Below, one piece after another: positions 48,425 through 56,458 of a stretch of 64,000 nucleotides of DNA. Source of the stretch: Ensifer aridi (GTDB lineage: Bacteria > Pseudomonadota > Alphaproteobacteria > Rhizobiales > Rhizobiaceae); contig NZ_LUAV01000016.1 in the NCBI RefSeq assembly GCF_002078505.1, forward strand, positions 83,354 through 147,353, written 5' to 3'. The notes beneath the pieces are model-generated. The model searched no databases. It was given only the letters and a program-made list of their open reading frames with translations, and was not told the DNA's origin. How positions within the stretch are numbered: the first letter of the stretch is position 1; each line of letters opens with the position of its first letter. Both the position numbers and the translations under genes were made by a program.

Positions 48425-49436
48425 AATTCGCTTCGGGTGATGACATCAAGTTCGCTGCCTTCTTCTTTGCGCGGCACCGCGCGGTCCTACGCCGCTGCCC
48501 TGCCTTGCGCTTCTCGTCCCGCTCGTCCCTCAGCGTAGAGACGCTGCCATGACGCTTGATCATCTCGGCTGACACAGCCTTGCTCATATGCTGGCAATAC
48601 ATATTGAACGAGCATGATGAGCAGCGTGATGCAGCCGGGTCTGAGGTAGCCAGGCCGAAACAGGCGGGCACGAATGCAATCTTCGGAAGAGACACCTTCG
48701 GCGTCTCAAGGAGCAGATCGCTTTCCAGTTCAAGGCGAAGTTCGGTCATGATACGCCCACGCTGGTCCTTCGGTGCGAGCTTGATCGCGAGCAGCACGGG
48801 GAGGTGCCGCTTCTCAATGCACGGTCCAGTCAGCCGAAATGCCCAAGGCTTGGTGGAGGCACCAAGATGATCCACGAGGTAGGCGCGGAACTCGTCCTGG
48901 ACCGGCAGGTGCCGGTAGTTCTCGACACGATACTGCGGAAGACCTGCAAACCTATCAACCAACAGGGGCAGCCGGTCGTTCAGAAACTTCTTGATCTCCA
49001 GCGGCCAGGCGACGCCAGATTCTGCGGATCCGAAGAGCTGCATGGGCCGAGGCGGATTCTTCCAGCCACCCTTGCGGGCAAAATCGAAACCAAATTCGAT
49101 AAGCAATTCGTAGGGAAGGCCAAGTTCATCCGCGCGCTGACGAGCATGCCAGAGTTCAGTCAGGGAGCGGCTGGGCTTGTTGAAGATCTTCTGCCCCAGT
49201 CCCTGCCGGAGCTCCGCCTCGTCACGATCTCGGTTGAACCGGATGTGTTCCTTGAACCCCTTGCTATACAATTCCGCGAAATGCTTCGTTGCAGCAAGCG
49301 GTGACATGAAGCGATAGGCAAACCACTTCTTATCCGCAACCTCGCGTTCACGTTCCAGCAGGCCGGGCATCACCAGGCGCATAGCCTCGATGGTGTCGCC
49401 AAGCCTCTGGGCTGACGAGTTGGAGTAAAATGACAT
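48423..49436 (-). CDS. Hypothetical protein with Cys cluster C-x12-C-x2-C-x5-C
   Basis: 337 residues, not recognised. A mostly helical body (EAMRLVMPGLLEREREVADK, SLTELWHARQRADELGLPY) precedes a cysteine group at 259, 272, 275 and 281 in ACFGL and RCSSCSFNMYCQHM. The C-x2-C-x5-C ending resembles Fe-S clusters of Cas4/AddB-type nucleases or a zinc site, but no nuclease motif is evident. The C-terminus is strongly basic (KRKAGQRRRTARCRAKKK), which suggests nucleic-acid binding. A SD AAGGAGA with a hairpin directly upstream precedes the ATG; the palindrome lies at its end. Confidence 0.7.
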   Translation of the reverse strand: MSFYSNSSAQRLGDTIEAMRLVMPGLLEREREVADKKWFAYRFMSPLAATKHFAELYSKGFKEHIRFNRDRDEAELRQGLGQKIFNKPSRSLTELWHARQRADELGLPYELLIEFGFDFARKGGWKNPPRPMQLFGSAESGVAWPLEIKKFLNDRLPLLVDRFAGLPQYRVENYRHLPVQDEFRAYLVDHLGASTKPWAFRLTGPCIEKRHLPVLLAIKLAPKDQRGRIMTELRLELESDLLLETPKVSLPKIAFVPACFGLATSDPAASRCSSCSFNMYCQHMSKAVSAEMIKRHGSVSTLRDERDEKRKAGQRRRTARCRAKKKAANLMSSPEAN

Positions 49437-49447
49437 AGCTTCTCCTT

Positions 49448-49467
49448 CGGACGACGGCTGTCGTCCG
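49448..49467 (-). promoter_or_regulatory. Hairpin immediately upstream of the ribosome-binding site
   Basis: CGGACGAC-GGCT-GTCGTCCG, 8-bp perfect stem, directly 5' of the AAGGAGA ribosome-binding site of the Cys-cluster gene. It could act as a protein-binding operator or gate translation. Confidence 0.5.
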
Positions 49468-49632
49468 GTTTGTGTTCATGAAATGTGTGCAAGCACTTGC
49501 TGTTCTAGTTGTAGCGGGATCGCGATTGGAGCGCATAAGGTCGTGAGCGAAAGTTCAGACCCGCTTACACGCGATTGACTCGAGGTTTTTCGCTGGCGCG
49601 ATCCGTGGTGCGAAATGCGTAAGAAGTGCGCT

Positions 49633-50175
49633 TCATCGCCCACGCTCGCCTACGAGCTTCCCTGTCGATTTCATGGGAGGATTGGACCTCGGGCACTCGC
49701 CAGCATGGAAGGCATCCCCATCATAGACGTTGATTTTTCCTAGGACTTCGCTCTCCGGGTCGCCCTCTCCGAGGCTCGGCGTGAGAAAGGCAAAGGAGGC
49801 TTCTCGGCACCGGATGGTGGCGAACAGTAGGGCGGCGCGCAGCGAATGATCGCCGGCGATGACGTCAATCCAATCGCAAGTATGACGCTGTCTGGGGCAG
49901 CCCGACCCTATTCATACCGGAATGGCGAGGCCGCATCGCTCGAAGATATCTACTACTCCATACCTGGTGACACACTTGGATATGTGTTCGACGCTGAGAA
50001 TCAAGGGGTTTTGAGAGACCTCGACCGACCAACCTGCCACACCGTAGGCACTTGCACCTTGTGTCCGGCACCGTCTCAAGAACGCCCAGGCTAAGCTTTG
50101 GCTCGACACAACCAAAGCGGGCTTGAGAACCTTTACGCGTGGGGCGAAAACGCAGAAATCAAGCGGATCTGTCAA
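49633..50175 (-). pseudogene. Possible decayed reading frame between Cys-cluster gene and integrase
   Basis: On the reverse strand an 87-codon frame from 50175 ends at a TGA (49914-49912). The same frame then stays open for about 90 more codons without a start and ends at 49633, including the protein-like stretch DVIAGDHSLRAALLFATIRC and GKINVYDGDAFHAGECP. It could be a gene with a nonsense change or chance. Nothing else in 49468-50366 looks coding. Confidence 0.25.
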
Positions 50176-50199
50176 GTTAGCGTAAAGTTAGCGTAAAGG
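50129..50199. repeat. Direct and inverted GCGTAAAG repeats near the integrase
   Basis: A tandem 11-bp repeat (AGTTAGCGTAA twice, about 50175-50196), and an inverted copy ACCTTTACGC (50129-50138) facing GCGTAAAGGT (50191-50200). They lie 170-240 nt beyond the integrase stop. Such short repeats resemble arm-type sites of tyrosine recombinases or excisionase sites. Confidence 0.4.
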
Positions 50200-50366
50200 T
50201 TCGTCAGGCTTCGGCGTCAATTGACAACGTCTGCACACCCGCGAACGCAACCATCGATAGGTATTTTGCAACGGTTTTCGTCTACAAACCTGACAAACCT
50301 TGCGTGCGATCGGGAAAATGTAAAGGTCGCGCAGGGCTGCGCGACGCATCGGAGTTGTAGATTGAT

Positions 50367-51359
50367 CTATCCGAGGCGACCGACAAGATCGTCGGCGCTC
50401 AAGTGGGTATAGCGCTTCAACATTCGGAGCTCTTTGTGCCCTGAGATGCTACTTACCTCGATCACGTTGAGCCCGCGCTCGAACAAGCGGCTGACCCCCT
50501 CGTGACGTAGATCGTGGAACCCTAGCTCTGTCACCTCAGCCCGGGTGAGAAGACGATACCAAGCTTGCTCTAGCGAACCTGGAGTCATCGGAAACACGCG
50601 GGGCTGGTCCGCATCCGCCCGCGTCTTCCACTCCGTCAGCGCGTCGAACGCGCGCTGTGACAGAGGCACTTCTCGTTCGGATCCGTTTTTCGTCATCTTC
50701 AACGCGATCACCCGGCGATTGTGCGCGATATCGCACCATTGCAGCCCGAGGATCTCTCCACGGCGCATCCCGGTCTCGATGGCAACAATGATGAGCGTCT
50801 TGAAGAACGGAATTTTCCCGCCGGCACATGCGTCGAGCAGGCGCTGCTCTTCATCGCCCTGCAGACGACGCTTGCGCTCGTTACGAATAACTGGACGGCG
50901 CACGAGCTTCACGACATTTCGACTCAGCGGCAGTCCCCAGTCGCGCATAGCAACCTCAATGACATGGCTCAGGATCGCGAGCTCGCGCACGGTAGTAGAT
51001 GGAGCTACGGTTCGGAGGCGCTCGTCGCGGAAGGCTGAAATGTCTTGTGGAGAGAGCCCAACCATCGTTCGATATGCAATACCATGTCGCTTGAGGACGT
51101 CGATCCTCTGGATTTCCTGGACGGAACCGCGCTTGGTCGGCGAGACTTCTTGCTTGTAGCGCTCAAGGAGCTCGGCGAGCGTCGTCGACTCGAGGATCCG
51201 CGTGTCCGGAGCGGCACCGAAGCGATCGACCTGGGCTTCCAGATCGCGAGCCCACTTCTCGGCTTCCTGCTTCGTGTCGAATGACTTGCAGCGGGGCTTC
51301 ATCCCACGCCGGCGGACCTGAGCTTGCCAACGTCCTCTGAGCTTCCTGATCGTCGCCAT
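50367..51359 (-). CDS. int: Tyrosine recombinase (site-specific integrase)
   Basis: 330 residues. The N-terminal AP2-like arm-binding domain (MATIRKLRGRWQAQVRRRG, KSFDTKQEAEKWARDLE) precedes the core-binding domain and catalytic domain. Active-site residues are Arg199 (TGMRRGEILGL), Lys224, His282 and Arg285 (HDLRH), His308 (SGHKEL) and Tyr317 (KRYTHL). The start at 51359 is supported by the related relic at 53344, where homology also begins at that ATG and includes the upstream DNA. It probably inserted this island into tRNA-Ser, although it sits in the middle and not at an end. Confidence 0.95.
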   Translation of the reverse strand: MATIRKLRGRWQAQVRRRGMKPRCKSFDTKQEAEKWARDLEAQVDRFGAAPDTRILESTTLAELLERYKQEVSPTKRGSVQEIQRIDVLKRHGIAYRTMVGLSPQDISAFRDERLRTVAPSTTVRELAILSHVIEVAMRDWGLPLSRNVVKLVRRPVIRNERKRRLQGDEEQRLLDACAGGKIPFFKTLIIVAIETGMRRGEILGLQWCDIAHNRRVIALKMTKNGSEREVPLSQRAFDALTEWKTRADADQPRVFPMTPGSLEQAWYRLLTRAEVTELGFHDLRHEGVSRLFERGLNVIEVSSISGHKELRMLKRYTHLSADDLVGRLG

Positions 51360-51586
51360 GTGATCTCCAACCGTGTTGTCGATCACGCGTAGGATGCCCC
51401 GGGAGGGGTGCCAAGAGCTAAGCCAACAAACGACAATCCCGGAAGACGAAGGTTTTAACGCCTAAGCCCCCTAACGAGGTCGCTTGAGATGCCTCAACCG
51501 CATTCAAATATTTTTCTTCCTTCTTGGTTGATTTTTCTTCGTGAATGGTTTCTTCTCTCCAAAGATCGATTGCAGGGAGATTCGCC

Positions 51587-52498
51587 ATGGCAAAGCTTAC
51601 ACCATTCGGCGTCGAGCTTCGAAAGCTACGCCTTGACAGAGACATGCGGCTCTTGGACCTTGCTGTGAAGCTGGACCAGAGCACAGCATTTGTTTCTGCG
51701 ATTGAGACTGGGCGCAAACAGATCCCGGACGGCTATCTTCACAAGATCTCACAGGCGATGAATTTGTCGGCAGAGGAGATCCGTCGGCTGCGTGGGGCCG
51801 CTGAGAAGACCCGCAAAGAAGTCAGGGTCGACAACTTGCGCGGAGAGCAACGCGAGCTAGTCGCAGCATTTGCTCGGAAGCTTGACGACGTTCCTAGTGA
51901 TCTCATGGAGGCGTTGAAGAAGATCGTCTTGAAGTCGATCGGCGGAGAATCGCCATTCTTTCGAAAACGCCGGGGGATCGTGGTGCCCCCTATGTCAACC
52001 GACAAGCTGCGGAGATTTGCGGAAAAGATCCGGGAAGTTTTCGTCTCTGATGACCAGGTCGAGTTTCCTATTATGGAGGTTTTGGAGTTCAAGCTGAACA
52101 AGATCCTTCCGGACTTCTTTATAGACGTCGAAACGGCGGCAGTGATGGGCGACGACGAGGGCCGAGTATTGGCCGGCTCGAATTCAATTATCTTCCGGGA
52201 AGATGTCTATGAAGGCGCGTGTAGGGGGAACCGGCGCGACCGATTTACCGCGTGCCATGAGTTTGCGCACTTCCTTATGCATCGCGATGTCAAGTTTGCC
52301 AGATCGCGGGAGGATGCGGACAAGATTTACACCGATAGCGAATGGCAAGCGGATGAGTTCGCCGGAACTTTGATGCTATCGTCGCGACACGTCCACCTGT
52401 TCGCTAACTCTGACGCTGCGGCTGAAGCGTGCAACATGAACCCTGCCGCTGCTCGCGTCATGTGGTCAAAATACGTGAAAGAGGGGAGAATCAAATGA
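51587..52498 (+). CDS. XRE-family regulator with ImmA/IrrE metallopeptidase domain
   Basis: 303 residues. An N-terminal XRE helix-turn-helix (FGVELRKLRLDRDMRLLDLA, DQSTAFVSAIETGRKQIPD) is followed by a linker and a C-terminal ImmA/IrrE zinc peptidase with HEFAHFLMH (His224 first) and a downstream DEFAG that supplies the Glu. Such proteins cleave repressors of mobile elements after DNA damage. Here repressor and protease are in one chain. It diverges from the integrase by 228 nt and so is the likely switch of the island. GCAGGGAG precedes the ATG. Confidence 0.92.
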   Translation: MAKLTPFGVELRKLRLDRDMRLLDLAVKLDQSTAFVSAIETGRKQIPDGYLHKISQAMNLSAEEIRRLRGAAEKTRKEVRVDNLRGEQRELVAAFARKLDDVPSDLMEALKKIVLKSIGGESPFFRKRRGIVVPPMSTDKLRRFAEKIREVFVSDDQVEFPIMEVLEFKLNKILPDFFIDVETAAVMGDDEGRVLAGSNSIIFREDVYEGACRGNRRDRFTACHEFAHFLMHRDVKFARSREDADKIYTDSEWQADEFAGTLMLSSRHVHLFANSDAAAEACNMNPAAARVMWSKYVKEGRIK

Positions 52499-52504
52499 GA
52501 TGAA

Positions 52505-52549
52505 TTCGGAGGACTTACAGCCGGTAGACCGGGCCAGCAGTCCTCCGAA
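52505..52549 (+). terminator. Terminator-like hairpin after the XRE-ImmA gene
   Basis: 11-bp perfect arms TTCGGAGGACT (52505-52515) and AGTCCTCCGAA (52539-52549) start 7 nt after the stop codon. The inner CCGG/CCGG extends the stem. There is no clear T-run. Confidence 0.6.
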
Positions 52550-52665
52550 AAGCACTAGTTCCCATGTGTAAACCACTTCCTGATCTAACGGGGTCTAGCC
52601 ACCCGGTTATTTCAGCAGTCGCCACAAGGGCGTCAGAGCCGGGGCGCGTGCGCCTCGATTCAAAC

Positions 52666-52689
52666 TGATCCGAAAATGGTTTCGGGTCA
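52666..52689. promoter_or_regulatory. Operator-like palindrome upstream of the small HTH gene
   Basis: TGATCCGAAA-ATGG-TTTCGGGTCA, one mismatch over 10 bp per arm, 104 nt ahead of the gene at 52793. It could be an operator for one of the island regulators. Confidence 0.35.
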
Positions 52690-52792
52690 GAACAATGACC
52701 GCGTAACGGACATCTTTGCAATTCGACCATGATTCATTTTAGGAATCCCGTCAACCGTTATTCGGTCATAGCCTTTCTAGAAAGGAAAGGAT

Positions 52793-52987
52793 ATGCACGA
52801 CCGTAGGGTGACTCCGGACATGGTTCCGATCATCAAACTGGCCCGGATAAAGAAGATCCCATACTCTTGGATCTCGGGCTATTACGCAGGGCTGAACTTC
52901 GGCCGAATTGCAGATGTGATGAAGGGACGGATGTTCCCTGAAATTCCCCCTGCAAAACAACTACCTCCAGACTTCCCGGCAAGTTGA
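52793..52987 (+). CDS. Small HTH-like protein (64 aa)
   Basis: 64 residues. VTPDMVPIIKLARIKKIPYS followed by GYYAGLNFGRIADVMKGRMF looks like a helix-turn-helix of the type that reads GRI-x-DVMKG. The ATG has AAGGAAAGG upstream. Basic, predicted DNA binding. It is followed after 70 nt by another short gene on the same strand, so the two may be one transcript. Confidence 0.65.
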   Translation: MHDRRVTPDMVPIIKLARIKKIPYSWISGYYAGLNFGRIADVMKGRMFPEIPPAKQLPPDFPAS

Positions 52988-53057
52988 CCTGAGAGGCGCG
53001 ATCGTTCCGTGTCTCCTGGGAAGTAACCGATACTTACGGGAAGGAGGTGAATTTAGA

Positions 53058-53171
53058 ATGCCTAAATCAACGAAAATCGGCCGCAGCGCGGTCACCGGTC
53101 GCTTTACCAAGGTCTCCACGGCCAAAGCAAAGCCCCGCACGCATACAGTCGAGACTGTGAAGAAGAAGTGA
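53058..53171 (+). CDS. Small basic protein (37 aa), KSTKIGRSAVTGRF family
   Basis: 37 residues: starts MPKSTKIGRSAVTGRFTKV, basic, ending VETVKKK. AAGGAGGTGAATTTAGA before the ATG is a near-perfect ribosome-binding site. I recall very similar short proteins starting in the same way across proteobacteria, some mislabelled as transporters; function unknown. It follows the small HTH gene. Confidence 0.65.
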   Translation: MPKSTKIGRSAVTGRFTKVSTAKAKPRTHTVETVKKK

Positions 53172-53236
53172 CGCTATGCCTCGGGTCGCTGTTCATCGTT
53201 AGCAACGACCCGAGGTATTCACTCCCGACGCGGGCG

Positions 53237-53344
53237 TCCACTTTTCGACCTCCTGCTTCGTGTCGAAGGACTTGCAGCAGGGTTTCATGCCGCGACGGCG
53301 CACCTGGCTTGCCAGCTTCCTCTTGGTTTACGGATTGTCGCCAT
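53237..53344 (-). pseudogene. 5' fragment of a second integrase, frameshifted
   Basis: The reverse strand from ATG (53344) matches the first ~36 codons of the intact integrase (MATIRK, RGSWQA, then the MKPCCKSFDTKQE region in another frame) with a 1-base deletion near codon 14. Similarity stops at about 53237. About 55 bp of upstream DNA (GATCACGCGTAGGATGCC) is shared with the intact gene's promoter region. It is a relic of an earlier or duplicated element. Confidence 0.8.
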
Positions 53345-53566
53345 GTGATCTCCACTGGATATTGCAGATCACGCGTAGGATGCCCTCAGAGGGCTGCCAA
53401 GGATTAACCGGCGCAATCAACAACGGAGCCTCCTGCAATGCCAACCTAATCAGAGCACCATCGCGCGATGAAAGCGATCCGCTACACAAACTTTTCTGGC
53501 ACGACTCATGCGATAGGGATAAAACGCACCAGCTACGGTTACAGAGAAGGAACTGCCGCGTTGCTC

Positions 53567-53968
53567 ATGTTCAGCATCAAACCGAGATGGGCAAGACTGA
53601 TCGCAAGCGGCGAGAAGACCTACGAGCTCCGCCGTAGACCCCCTCCCAAAGAAGCTGTTGGGCAAGTCGCCCTTATCTACAGCACTGCACCGGATTCGAA
53701 GGTGACATGTGCTTGCAATGTCGTTGAGATAGTTGCTCAATCGAAAGAAGTGCTATGGGATGAAATTGGGAGTAAGACGGGATGTCTGCGTTCCGAGTAT
53801 CTGGCTTATTTCGATGGGCTAGAGGTCGCGAGTGCCATACGGCTGAGTTTGATGGAAAACATCTTCCCGGAAATGACGCGTGATGAGTTAGAAAAGAAAT
53901 ACAATTTCAAGCCCCCGCAGTCATGGAGATGGGCGGACTCTTTGAACGAAGCTGTTGTTAAACTATGA
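53567..53968 (+). CDS. ASCH/PUA-like domain protein
   Basis: 133 residues. MFSIKPRWARLIASGEKTYELRRR is the ASCH opening with the conserved Lys and Glu, followed by GQVALIYSTAPDSKVTCACNV, a PUA-like barrel. ASCH proteins bind RNA or modified nucleosides. The ATG at 53567 precedes a frame whose last 4 bases overlap the next gene (ATGA), so the two are translationally coupled. Confidence 0.75.
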   Translation: MFSIKPRWARLIASGEKTYELRRRPPPKEAVGQVALIYSTAPDSKVTCACNVVEIVAQSKEVLWDEIGSKTGCLRSEYLAYFDGLEVASAIRLSLMENIFPEMTRDELEKKYNFKPPQSWRWADSLNEAVVKL

Positions 53969-54474
53969 TTTTCGCTGGCGGCGCATCGGGAACGGGAAAA
54001 ACTACAGCCCTCGAGCGGTTTGTCGCTCGCCATCCTGATTTTGTGCACCTGCGGGCGAGCTCAATCTTAAGAGACTTCTGGCGACCGACCGAGAAGCCCT
54101 CCCCTCCGGAGCTCGAGGAAAATCAGCAGACCCTGCGAAACGCCCTGCTCGCCAAACGTCTCACAAGCAAGACTATACTCGACGGGCATTTGACAATACC
54201 CGTCGGCGACCACCTCTTCCAAGTGCCAGCCTCTTTTTTCAAGGACCTTCCCCTCCGCGCATTCGTCTTCATGCAAACGGAGCCTCGGCGTCTCCTGCAG
54301 CGAAAGGGCATCGAGGCAACAGCTGATGCTTTAGCAATGATGGAAATGCTGCAGAGATCAGAGCTCCAGCAAATGCGACACGTTGCGGCTGAACGTGGAT
54401 GTCCAATCGAGGTCGTCAACCCGCAGGAGGAGGACGTGCTCGAAAGAGTGCTATTGCATTATGGCACCATCTAA
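53965..54474 (+). CDS. P-loop nucleotide/small-molecule kinase-like protein
   Basis: 169 residues. Walker A GGASGTGKTTALERF at 5-19 and the lid-like TEPRRLLQRKGIE with adjacent Arg and Lys resemble adenylate-kinase-type enzymes. The LDGHLTIPVGDHLFQVP segment takes the place of the acceptor loop. The substrate is unknown. Its start overlaps the ASCH stop by 4 nt, and its end overlaps the convergent GNAT gene by 24 nt. Confidence 0.78.
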   Translation: MIFAGGASGTGKTTALERFVARHPDFVHLRASSILRDFWRPTEKPSPPELEENQQTLRNALLAKRLTSKTILDGHLTIPVGDHLFQVPASFFKDLPLRAFVFMQTEPRRLLQRKGIEATADALAMMEMLQRSELQQMRHVAAERGCPIEVVNPQEEDVLERVLLHYGTI

Positions 54475-54939
54475 CGGTCCAGGCAGTCTACCATTGAAAA
54501 CATACTCGCACCTGCCTAACCGGTAGTAATTGACAGCACGCTGCCGCAGCTCAAAACCATTTCTGGTCAACAAGCCCCAGAAATCCAGGATCGCTTCCTC
54601 TGGCACGGTCAACATAGGTTTCTCGCATTCTAGCCAGGCGATCGACTCATCGATGAGTCGTTGTCCGACGCCCCGCCTACGTTGGTCGGGACGAACCCAC
54701 AACGTGCAAATCTTGCGCTCATGCGCCTCCTTCTTGAGGATCGCAAATCCCCGCACAGAATCTAGGTCCCGTTCGATGAGCAGCCGCCTGCTCCCATCCG
54801 AGAGGCCAGGAGCAACCTTTGAAGCAAACCAATGCTCAATATCGGGATAAAGCGCGTCGAACCCAGATATAAGGCTCAGACCGTTCGAATCCGGACGGGC
54901 TGGCGCTACTGGTGCGCTATCGACGTGATGTAGATGCAT
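54451..54939 (-). CDS. GNAT-family N-acetyltransferase (island)
   Basis: 162 residues. Acetyl-CoA-binding motif A is ICTLWVRPDQRRRGVGQRLIDES, with GFAILKKEAHER before it and LTRNGFELRQRAVNYYRLGR as the C-terminal part. The start at 54939 (MHLHHVDSAP) has GGGAG nearby; a GTG 12 codons earlier is possible. It converges with the kinase gene and overlaps it by 24 nt, so ASCH, kinase and GNAT form a compact set. Confidence 0.85.
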   Translation of the reverse strand: MHLHHVDSAPVAPARPDSNGLSLISGFDALYPDIEHWFASKVAPGLSDGSRRLLIERDLDSVRGFAILKKEAHERKICTLWVRPDQRRRGVGQRLIDESIAWLECEKPMLTVPEEAILDFWGLLTRNGFELRQRAVNYYRLGRCEYVFNGRLPGPLDGAIMQ

Positions 54940-55004
54940 GAAGGCTCCCGGGCGAGGCGAATCGCTATAATACACTAGACGACATTAACTAGGTAGAGGA
55001 CCGC

Positions 55005-56156
55005 TCACCTACGTCTAGGCCATATTGGCCACTTTTGATAGGTCAGCGCAAGGCCGGTGATTAATGCGATCCACCCTGTTGCGGCGACATATGCCCAACC
55101 AGTTGGCGGAAAGAATAATTGCATCCAAGTGAATTCCTGTGCTTTCGGCCTCTCGATCAGGAATGAGAAAGAAGAATGCAAACCACTTCCTAAACTTCCA
55201 AAAAAAACTACGAGGAATATATATAGTAGGATATTACCTTTTGACCTACGAAATTTGGCCAAAGTTACAAAATCCCCGACGTCACCCTCTCTCCCATCGC
55301 CGCTCTTTCGCCAATGGTAGATAAGCATATTGCGCGCAGAACCGTCGGGGAACTCACCGCCAAGATAGGCGTCCCACTCCGGTTCCATTCGTCTTATTTT
55401 CCGGAAGCTCGCATGGGAGGCGACGAGGTCAAAACTGATCTCCCGAACAAGAAAGTAGTGGATGGCGGTTATTTGAGGTGATCGCCAAACTCCCTCTTTT
55501 GCTCGTTTCTGAACCGCTTCTGGAATACTCCTCGCTTCATTTATTCGTATCTCAGTAATTTCTGACGTCGTGATCGAACTGAGCAGAAACCCGTCTTCAC
55601 TACTAACATCCGAACTGAATATCTCCGCAGCCCTATTATTCAGTTTGAAGCGAATACGCATATAATGTTCGCCCGGCGACTGAAGTTTCGAGCAGAAATT
55701 CTCGTCGAATATAAGAATTGTCCCCTGACCGGCGGAATCTTGTTGGATGTCGGAGCCTTCATCGATCGGATGAACCGTCAAGAAGTGGTCACCGTTCTTC
55801 CGAATGAAGAACGATGGCTGACATTCCTGACCATCTTCCACGTCCAGCACTTCATTGAATACAGCGCTTGCTATTTCTCTTTGTCTAAGGCGATAGCCGA
55901 GATCCTCGACGGGACCGTCATCCAACGAGAATGGCACGTATAGCTGCAGCGCCGTTAGATCACGCAACTCATGTATCTGGATTCCAAGGTCGAGATAATT
56001 GATGTCCTTTTCGCGAGCTTTATGGCCCGTTCGCCTCCACAGATTGACGTGGAGTTCAAGCGCGGGGCGCTTGTCGATTACCGGCTGCCGCTGTGCTCTT
56101 CGATACCAAAGTGCCAGTGCGGGCAATCTGCCTTCATTTTCAGAACGCTCCCTCAT
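55005..56156 (-). CDS. Membrane protein of unknown function, C-terminal double TM
   Basis: 383 residues, not recognised. A soluble N-terminal 310 residues, mainly strands (LQLYVPFSLDDGPVEDLGYR, EHYMRIRFKLNNRAAEIFSS), is followed by two membrane segments, NILLYIFLVVFFGSLGSGLH and YVAATGWIALITGLALTY, and a basic tail. This sensor-plus-membrane shape is seen in defence effectors, but no known domain supports it. It is the last gene before the right tRNA and AT-richer than its core neighbours. Confidence 0.62.
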   Translation of the reverse strand: MRERSENEGRLPALALWYRRAQRQPVIDKRPALELHVNLWRRTGHKAREKDINYLDLGIQIHELRDLTALQLYVPFSLDDGPVEDLGYRLRQREIASAVFNEVLDVEDGQECQPSFFIRKNGDHFLTVHPIDEGSDIQQDSAGQGTILIFDENFCSKLQSPGEHYMRIRFKLNNRAAEIFSSDVSSEDGFLLSSITTSEITEIRINEARSIPEAVQKRAKEGVWRSPQITAIHYFLVREISFDLVASHASFRKIRRMEPEWDAYLGGEFPDGSARNMLIYHWRKSGDGREGDVGDFVTLAKFRRSKGNILLYIFLVVFFGSLGSGLHSSFSFLIERPKAQEFTWMQLFFPPTGWAYVAATGWIALITGLALTYQKWPIWPRRR

Positions 56157-56458
56157 TCTCGACGCTCAATCCCCATCCCCAATAGCTGAGGCGCCGACCA
56201 TGCAGGAAGACAATGCCTACTTCAAGCGGGGGTTCGAGACCGCAGTCTTAGGCGACTCACTCATCACCAGGTTTCAAAGAATAACGCGCAACGGATCCGT
56301 AATCAGAAACCAAAGTGAAGCGGCGTGGCGTTGGATCTCCAGCTGGAGATGCGCCGCAAACGTGGCCCTTTCAGGCTGGTGATCGGCGGCATAGACGTCT
56401 GCGATGCCAAGCGAGAGACTCGCAGACGAAAAAACATATGCTAGATCAAGACCTTAGA
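56157..56458. other. Island end, no gene found
   Basis: 302 nt between the membrane-protein start and the right tRNA-Ser. Frames here lack ribosome-binding sites and family features. It presumably contains the promoter of the membrane-protein gene and the island's right attachment flank. Confidence 0.5.

Noticed and set aside
49846..50094. 82-codon plus-strand frame between Cys-cluster gene and integrase
   Set aside because: No ribosome-binding site or recognisable domain; overlaps a better-looking frame on the other strand.
53104..53355. 83-codon minus-strand gene
   Set aside because: It overlaps the frameshifted integrase fragment; its second part is read in a different frame from that of the intact integrase.
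40000..56000. CRISPR array
   Set aside because: No evenly spaced direct repeats of 24-40 nt were seen; repeats are palindromic elements or a two-copy 11-mer.
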